DNA from: Fibrella rubiginis
Lineage (GTDB): Bacteria; Bacteroidota; Bacteroidia; Cytophagales; Spirosomataceae
Assembly (NCBI RefSeq): GCF_017353185.1
Contig: NZ_JAFMYV010000014.1
Location: 1-64,000 of the forward strand
Length of the DNA stretch: 64,000 bases
Direction: 5' to 3'
Shown here: positions 59,817-64,000 of the stretch, piece by piece
Layout: every line of letters starts with the position of its first letter
How positions within the stretch are numbered: position 1 is the first letter of the stretch
Translations under genes and position numbers: made by a program
Notes under the pieces: generated by a model
Told to the model about the DNA's origin: nothing
Database searches by the model: none
What the model saw: the letters and a program-made list of their open reading frames with translations, nothing else

Positions 59817-61516
59817 AACGGGGCCTGCGCTGGCTCAGTCTGGCTCTGATGGCCCTGCCGGTGCTGTATTACATTGGTACAGTGCTTTGGTACGCCTATG
59901 ATTTTCCGTACATGGACGACTACCCCGTGGTGGTCGATTTTCTGAATAAACTGCCCGCTGCCACAACAGTGGGAGAGAAGGTGGCCCTGCTGATGGAGCA
60001 GAACAATTTCCACCGGCTTGTGCTGGCTAAGGGTATTGCCTGGGCCAATGTGCTCCTCACTGGCTCCGTCGACTTTCGCGTGTTGCAGTACGTGGGGCTA
60101 TTTTTTCTGCTGCTTACGGCCTGGGTGCTTTGGCAAACTGGAGTTAAAGGGCGACCGGCACGAAGTCAAACGCCACTTGACGAAGTTGCTGACAAAGAAG
60201 ATGGTATGCTGTCTGCCCTACTTTTCCTGCCCGTCCTCTTTCTTCTCTTCCAGTTTCAGGGTTGGAACATTGCGTTTTGGAGCATTGTGGCGGTGTCAAA
60301 CGTGGGTGCTCCGGCGTTGGCATTGCTGGCGTTTTATCTGGCTAATCGGCAACGCGAAGGCTGGGCTATCCTGATGGGGCTTGTAGCCCTGTTCACCAAC
60401 GGAAATGGTATTGTCGTGCTGCCCTTGCTGGTACTTTGCTGGGCGTTTCAACAACGCTGGCGGTGGATGTTGAGCACAGTTGCCGTGGCCGTTGTGGCAC
60501 TTGCTTTCTATTTTCAAAACTACCAAAACCCTTCAGGGGGGGCTGTTTCAGCACGTTTAAGCCCGTCGACAGTAGGCCATCTGCTGGCGTTGGATACCGC
60601 GTTTCTGGGTGCGCTGGTGTACCATCCCGCCGTTCCCTGGTTACCTGTTTTGCTCGGCAGTTTCACTATCGGCTGGACTTTTTATTTGCTGCTGATCCGC
60701 TACGATCAGACCAATCCCACCTTGTTTTGGTTGCTTGTTTTCCTGCATTTGTCGGGCCTCATGCTGGCCGTAAACCGCATCCAGAATGACACCAGCATTG
60801 TCTTTGCTTCGCGCTACCGCAACATCACGGCCCTGCATATAGCTGCGGTTTATCTGACAGTGGTTGAGGCACTGTCTAGCGGAGCGTTGCTCCGCCGTGG
60901 GCGATTAATACGGCGGAGCAACGCTCCGCCAGACATGCAAACCATCGTTATCCGCCTGGCTACCGTTGCTACGGCTGGACTTTGGCTTGTTTCGAACTGG
61001 ACGTATCACAGCAAAATTGTCCGGTTCCGGGAGTTGAAACAGACTGATAATCTACTCTGGCGGCAAGTAGGGCAGGTACGGGGTAGTGCGCCGCAGTATA
61101 ACCCGGTGCAACAATTGGGTATTATGGCGGAACGGATGACGTTCAAACCAAAAGAAGAGTCACTGGCAGCGTTGCAGAGTCGACCTGTTTCCGTCACGCC
61201 CGTCAATACACCCGGCGATTCGCTGCAATACGGGATTGATCAATACGTTGAGCGCGACGGATTTGTAGTGATCAGCGGATGGGCGAAAGTGGCCCGACGA
61301 AAGGCGAATTTTAATGACACCTTCGTTGGTATAGAAACCCCCAATGGCTGGCAGTATTACACCACGCTGTTCCACCAACGCCTTGAGAAAGCGGATTCGG
61401 CCAACGACAAAGACACCGGCTTTATAGCCATTATTTCCTATCAGAGTAAAACGCCTAAAATGTCCCTATTCGTGAAATCAGGCCGTTTTTCGGCGGGGAG
61501 ATTGATAAAACAATAA
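59813..61516 (+). CDS. Large membrane protein, putative GT-C type glycosyltransferase
   Basis: 567 residues starting at ATG 59813 (ATGA overlap with pseC). About ten helices are followed by a soluble C-terminal part of some 150 residues. The first periplasmic loop YAYDFPYMDDYPVVVDFL and the following NNFHRLVLAK have the acidic pair and 'NxxHR' style seen in many GT-C type membrane glycosyltransferases that use lipid-linked sugars. I know no named family. A 51-base GC-rich inverted repeat sits in frame at 60879-60929, encoding GALLRRGRLIRRSNAPP between membrane segments. Placed inside the pse cluster, it may add or transfer the sugar. Confidence 0.65.
   Translation: MKRGLRWLSLALMALPVLYYIGTVLWYAYDFPYMDDYPVVVDFLNKLPAATTVGEKVALLMEQNNFHRLVLAKGIAWANVLLTGSVDFRVLQYVGLFFLLLTAWVLWQTGVKGRPARSQTPLDEVADKEDGMLSALLFLPVLFLLFQFQGWNIAFWSIVAVSNVGAPALALLAFYLANRQREGWAILMGLVALFTNGNGIVVLPLLVLCWAFQQRWRWMLSTVAVAVVALAFYFQNYQNPSGGAVSARLSPSTVGHLLALDTAFLGALVYHPAVPWLPVLLGSFTIGWTFYLLLIRYDQTNPTLFWLLVFLHLSGLMLAVNRIQNDTSIVFASRYRNITALHIAAVYLTVVEALSSGALLRRGRLIRRSNAPPDMQTIVIRLATVATAGLWLVSNWTYHSKIVRFRELKQTDNLLWRQVGQVRGSAPQYNPVQQLGIMAERMTFKPKEESLAALQSRPVSVTPVNTPGDSLQYGIDQYVERDGFVVISGWAKVARRKANFNDTFVGIETPNGWQYYTTLFHQRLEKADSANDKDTGFIAIISYQSKTPKMSLFVKSGRFSAGRLIKQ
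60879..60929. repeat. GC-rich inverted repeat inside a coding sequence
   Basis: GCGGAGCGTTGCTCCGCCG at 60879-60897 is repeated as an exact reverse complement at 60911-60929. Each arm is itself palindromic (GCGGAGC-gtt-GCTCCGC). It lies fully inside the GT-C-like gene without breaking the frame. Confidence 0.95.
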
Positions 61517-61536
61517 GGGATTGGCAGGCCTTTTTC

Positions 61537-61640
61537 GGGCAGGATCAGAGGGGTTTTCAGGACGCACAGGATCTTCCTGCTTTTTCCTGAAAATGGATCA
61601 GACGAATCCTGTGCATCCTGAAATCCTGCCGATCCTGTCC
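61537..61640. repeat. ATCCTG-type repeat upstream of pseF
   Basis: 61606-61640 has four ATCCTG words about 9-10 bases apart (ATCCTGTGC, ATCCTGAA, ATCCTGCCG, ATCCTGTCC). 61537-61572 is an imperfect reverse complement of it. Together with ATCCGCTCAATCTGCGGTCAAT after it, this fills the 155-base gap between the membrane protein and pseF. Confidence 0.85.
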
Positions 61641-61671
61641 AAAAAATCCGCTCAATCTGCGGTCAATTTAT

Positions 61672-62373
61672 ATGCCAACCATCTGCATTATTCCTGCCCG
61701 TGGGGGCAGCAAGCGCATTCCCCGGAAGAATATTCGGGCGTTTTTGGGTACCCCTATCATTGCCTATTCCATTCGGGCGGCACAGGAATCGGGTTTGTTT
61801 GATGAAGTTATGGTGTCAACCGATGATGCCGAAATTGCGCAGATGGCGCAGTTCTACGGTGCTTCGGTGCCGTTTGTCCGTTCTGCCGATGCGGCTACTG
61901 ATCACGCCACCACCGCCGCCGTGCTGACCGAAGTGCTAACCACCTATGCCCATCACGGCCACACCTTCGACCGGGCCTGCTGCCTCTATGCTACTGCCCC
62001 GCTCGTGACAACTGAGCGGCTTCGTGAAGCATTCGGCAAACTGGAAACGGGCGGGTTCGATACCGTATTTCCAGTGGTGCGCTACGGCTTTCCGGTGCAG
62101 CGTGCTGTTACGTTCCAACAGGATCGACTCACCTGGTTACAGCCTGAACACGCCCTGACCCGTTCGCAGGATTTGCAGCCCGTTTTCCACGATGCGGGGC
62201 AGTTTTATTTCTTCAACGTACCCCGGTTTTTGGAAAACGGTCAACTCATTACAGCCAACACGGGTGGCGTTGAACTGTCGGAATTGGAGGCGCAGGACAT
62301 TGATACCCCTGCTGATTGGGACCTGGCCGAACTGAAATACCGCCTTTTGTGGCAGCAACGGACCAGTAAGTAG
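61672..62373 (+). CDS. pseF: Pseudaminic acid cytidylyltransferase
   Basis: 233 residues of the CMP-sugar synthetase family (NeuA-like). It activates pseudaminic acid with CTP. The CTP loop IIPARGGSKRIPRKNIR is at 5-21, and LYATAPLVTTERLREAF and FDTVFPVVRYGFPVQRA follow. The late QDLQPVFHDAGQFYFF and EAQDIDTPADWDLAELKY are typical of PseF. The ATG at 61672 is the normal start. Confidence 0.93.
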   Translation: MPTICIIPARGGSKRIPRKNIRAFLGTPIIAYSIRAAQESGLFDEVMVSTDDAEIAQMAQFYGASVPFVRSADAATDHATTAAVLTEVLTTYAHHGHTFDRACCLYATAPLVTTERLREAFGKLETGGFDTVFPVVRYGFPVQRAVTFQQDRLTWLQPEHALTRSQDLQPVFHDAGQFYFFNVPRFLENGQLITANTGGVELSELEAQDIDTPADWDLAELKYRLLWQQRTSK

Positions 62374-62424
62374 ACCGGTTTATCACAAGTCTACACGCTG
62401 GTGAGTAGAACACCGTTCCTGTAG

Positions 62425-62432
62425 TAGCTTTG
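62425..62432 (+). promoter_or_regulatory. -7 box TAGCTTTG before pseG
   Basis: TAGCTTTG matches TAnnTTTG and lies 44 bases before the pseG start. No TTG is found 19 bases upstream, so a separate promoter for pseG is only a possibility. Confidence 0.35.
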
Positions 62433-62476
62433 TCCATACGCTTTATTGTATCGACACCGTTACTTCCAGCCTCCTC

Positions 62477-63451
62477 ATGAAAAAGTTACTCTTCCGCGCC
62501 GACGGCACCACCCAAACCGGCCTGGGCCACATTATGCGTAGCTTGGCCCTCGCCGAAATGCTCGGCGAATCTTTTGACCGGCGGTTTGCCATACAGAACC
62601 CGTCTGATGCCGTGCTGAAGTTGCTGGCTAAGCAGAGTTTACCGGTGATTGCGCTTGGGTCAAATAACATAGCCGAACTGCTGACACACGTTTCAGACAA
62701 CGATGTTGTGGTGCTGGACGGGTATGATTTTGATGAGGCCTTCCAACGGGCCGTGCGCGAAAAAGCCCATAAGCTTGTCTTTATCGACGACCTAATACAG
62801 GGACATCAGGTGGCCGATGTAGTTATCAATCATGCTGGCGACGTCACTGCCACCGAGTATGAGACTGAACCTTACACAACCCTGCTGCTTGGTACGCATT
62901 ACGCACTGGTCAACCCTGCATTTGTGCAAAAAACGCAGCCGAAAGACGGCGAAAACAAGGCGTTTGTGAACATGGGGGGGGCTGATCTACACAACGTCAG
63001 TCATCAGGTGGTTGACCTGCTGCTGAGCATTAACCCTAACCTGCGGATTACGCTGGCCCTGGGTGCGGCCAACCCACACGCCGACACGTTCGCCGATTTT
63101 CCGAAAGAGCAGTTGAGTATACAGCAAAACTTGAGTGCCAAGCAAATGGCCCGTGCTATTGGCGGCAGTGGCCTCAGCGTAGTAGCCGCCAGCACGATAG
63201 CGTATGAAGTGGCATCAATTAGCCGTCCAATGATTGTTGTTCAGACGGCTGATAATCAAGGTCGTATGATTTCGTTCATGCGTGATCGGCATTTGGCGGT
63301 GGGTGCCCTGACGTTGCCGATCAATGCTGAACAATTAGCTCTGGCTGTGAAAAAAGCCCGTCTCACGCCCTCCGTTTTTAAGCAGCGTCTCGTCTTCGAC
63401 GGTAAGGCCGCCGACCGTTATAGGCAGGTGTTCACGCAGTTGTGCGCGTAA
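62477..63451 (+). CDS. pseG: UDP-2,4-diacetamido-2,4,6-trideoxy-beta-L-altropyranose hydrolase
   Basis: 324 residues, a MurG-like GT-B hydrolase that removes UDP from the precursor sugar before condensation to pseudaminic acid. The N-terminus LFRADGTTQTGLGHIMRSLALAEML has the GxGHxxR motif with the catalytic His, and IDDLIQGHQVADVVINHA follows. The C-terminal half has SGLSVVAASTIAYEVASISRPMIVVQTADNQ, the nucleotide site. The enzymes acting before and after it (PseH acetyltransferase and PseI synthase) are not encoded here. Confidence 0.92.
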   Translation: MKKLLFRADGTTQTGLGHIMRSLALAEMLGESFDRRFAIQNPSDAVLKLLAKQSLPVIALGSNNIAELLTHVSDNDVVVLDGYDFDEAFQRAVREKAHKLVFIDDLIQGHQVADVVINHAGDVTATEYETEPYTTLLLGTHYALVNPAFVQKTQPKDGENKAFVNMGGADLHNVSHQVVDLLLSINPNLRITLALGAANPHADTFADFPKEQLSIQQNLSAKQMARAIGGSGLSVVAASTIAYEVASISRPMIVVQTADNQGRMISFMRDRHLAVGALTLPINAEQLALAVKKARLTPSVFKQRLVFDGKAADRYRQVFTQLCA

Positions 63452-63459
63452 ACCAACTG

Positions 63460-63476
63460 GGTACATTTTTTGTACC
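63460..63476. promoter_or_regulatory. GGTACA/TGTACC palindrome before the zeta-toxin operon
   Basis: GGTACA (63460-63465) and TGTACC (63471-63476) flank five T residues, 25 bases before the antitoxin-like start. It could be an operator of the toxin-antitoxin genes. Confidence 0.35.
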
Positions 63477-63501
63477 TTTAATAAGCAACCGCAACGAAGC
63501 T

Positions 63502-63849
63502 ATGATGAACGCAGCACCCGATCCCGCCACCAATGACCCGCTGGGCTATCAACGATTCGCGCTGACTGAGTCGGCTTATGACCTCATTACCAGCCTTACG
63601 GGTATCTATGCCCGATTAAGTTTTTCAGAAGAAAAGAGCCCTGAGCCAGATGTAGCTGCCATAGCCGAGTGGAACAACAGAGCAGATCATCTACAGGAAA
63701 TAATCCATACAAACGATTGGAGCGACCTCGCTTTTCTTGAACAGCTCATCAGCGACCTGACTGCGGAATACAGAGCCAACACCAGTCTGGAATCAAACGG
63801 CCAAACCACGAATGCCTCAGCTAACCCAAGACCAGTTTCTGCTATCTGA
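63502..63849 (+). CDS. Putative antitoxin gene preceding a zeta-toxin gene
   Basis: 115 residues from the ATG at 63502 (a second ATG follows at 63505). It is acidic and largely helical: FALTESAYDLITSLTGIYARLSF, VAAIAEWNNRADHLQEIIHTNDW and LAFLEQLISDLTAEYR. I recognise no family; it is not obviously like the epsilon antitoxin. Position directly before, and a 38-base overlap with, a zeta-like kinase gene argue that it is the antitoxin. That is inference. Confidence 0.6.
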   Translation: MMNAAPDPATNDPLGYQRFALTESAYDLITSLTGIYARLSFSEEKSPEPDVAAIAEWNNRADHLQEIIHTNDWSDLAFLEQLISDLTAEYRANTSLESNGQTTNASANPRPVSAI

Positions 63850-64000
63850 AATTGATAATCAGATCATATTTGACCGGTACATTAGTCCCCGCTCATTACG
63901 CAATTCCACTTCCGTCACGAATCCAACAGCTTTATTTCTGGGTGGTCAGCCGGGTAGCGGAAAGTCAGGGTTAGCGCAGTATCAGTTGAAACAGTTTGCC
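63812..64000 (+). CDS. Zeta-toxin family kinase, partial (cut by window end)
   Basis: Only the first 63 codons are present. The frame opens at ATG 63812 inside the upstream gene and stays open to the window edge. It contains FLGGQPGSGKSGLAQYQ (about 43-59), a Walker A motif in the form GGQPGSGKS typical of zeta toxins, which phosphorylate UDP-N-acetylsugars and so block cell wall synthesis. The preceding segment FLLSEIDNQIIFDRYISP also fits the family N-terminus. The rest lies outside the window. Confidence 0.75.
   Translation, partial: MPQLTQDQFLLSEIDNQIIFDRYISPRSLRNSTSVTNPTALFLGGQPGSGKSGLAQYQLKQFA

Overview
The window comes from a Bacteroidota chromosome, most likely Cytophagales close to Spirosoma and relatives. 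Four things point there. Promoters have the Bacteroidota form: TTG, 19 bases, TAnnTTTG, with exact spacing at 14693, 14968 and 34770 and one base off at 36535. There is a complete alternative complex III gene set (actABCDEF) joined to a caa3-type oxidase operon. The order tRNA-Tyr-Gly-Thr, tuf, tRNA-Trp, secE, nusG, rplKAJL, rpoBC is typical of the phylum. Few starts have a clear Shine-Dalgarno sequence. This taxonomic call is inference from gene content; no 16S rRNA gene is present.

Layout. 1-7.5 kb holds a DEAD-box helicase, a TPR protein, a YwqK/MORN-type repeat protein, GDP-fucose synthase, a NeuD-like acyltransferase, and an LpxH-like phosphatase paired with a MurG-like glycosyltransferase. 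7.6-12.7 kb holds a penicillin acylase family hydrolase, a small membrane protein, an OmpH/Skp-like chaperone, a 489-base gap rich in hairpins, smpB and an HNH nuclease. 12.8-14.8 kb holds rpsA and tRNA-Cys. 15.0-32.1 kb is one long plus-strand respiratory block: actA-F, coxB, coxA, ctaA, ctaB, two subunit III genes, subunit IV, SCO, DUF420, a small CAMC membrane protein and DUF983. It takes electrons from quinol through ACIII to cytochrome oxidase and also makes heme A and delivers copper. 32.2-34.7 kb is an ECF sigma factor, anti-sigma-like protein and outer-membrane protein operon. 34.7-48.5 kb is the translation/transcription core. 48.5-55.9 kb holds a GlxA-type regulator, a small lipoprotein, a sugar-nucleotide epimerase, Kup, a GT2 glycosyltransferase and an MBOAT acyltransferase.

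55.9-64.0 kb is the accessory part. A BrnT-like toxin gene with an unfamiliar overlapping partner comes first, then an NGPSL-motif putative glycosyltransferase, then pseB, pseC, a GT-C-like membrane protein, pseF and pseG (pseudaminic acid). A zeta-toxin gene, cut by the window edge, and its upstream overlapping partner come last. pseH and pseI are not in the window.

A recurring feature not explained by genes is a set of long, perfect or near-perfect inverted repeats built from short reiterated words (AATGT, GTCCA, GTTTTCAG, CAGCAAACTG, ATCCTG). They lie in spacers at 4588, 5333, 7512, 43997, 51195, 57397, 58563 and 61537. A different GC-rich one sits in frame inside a gene at 60879.
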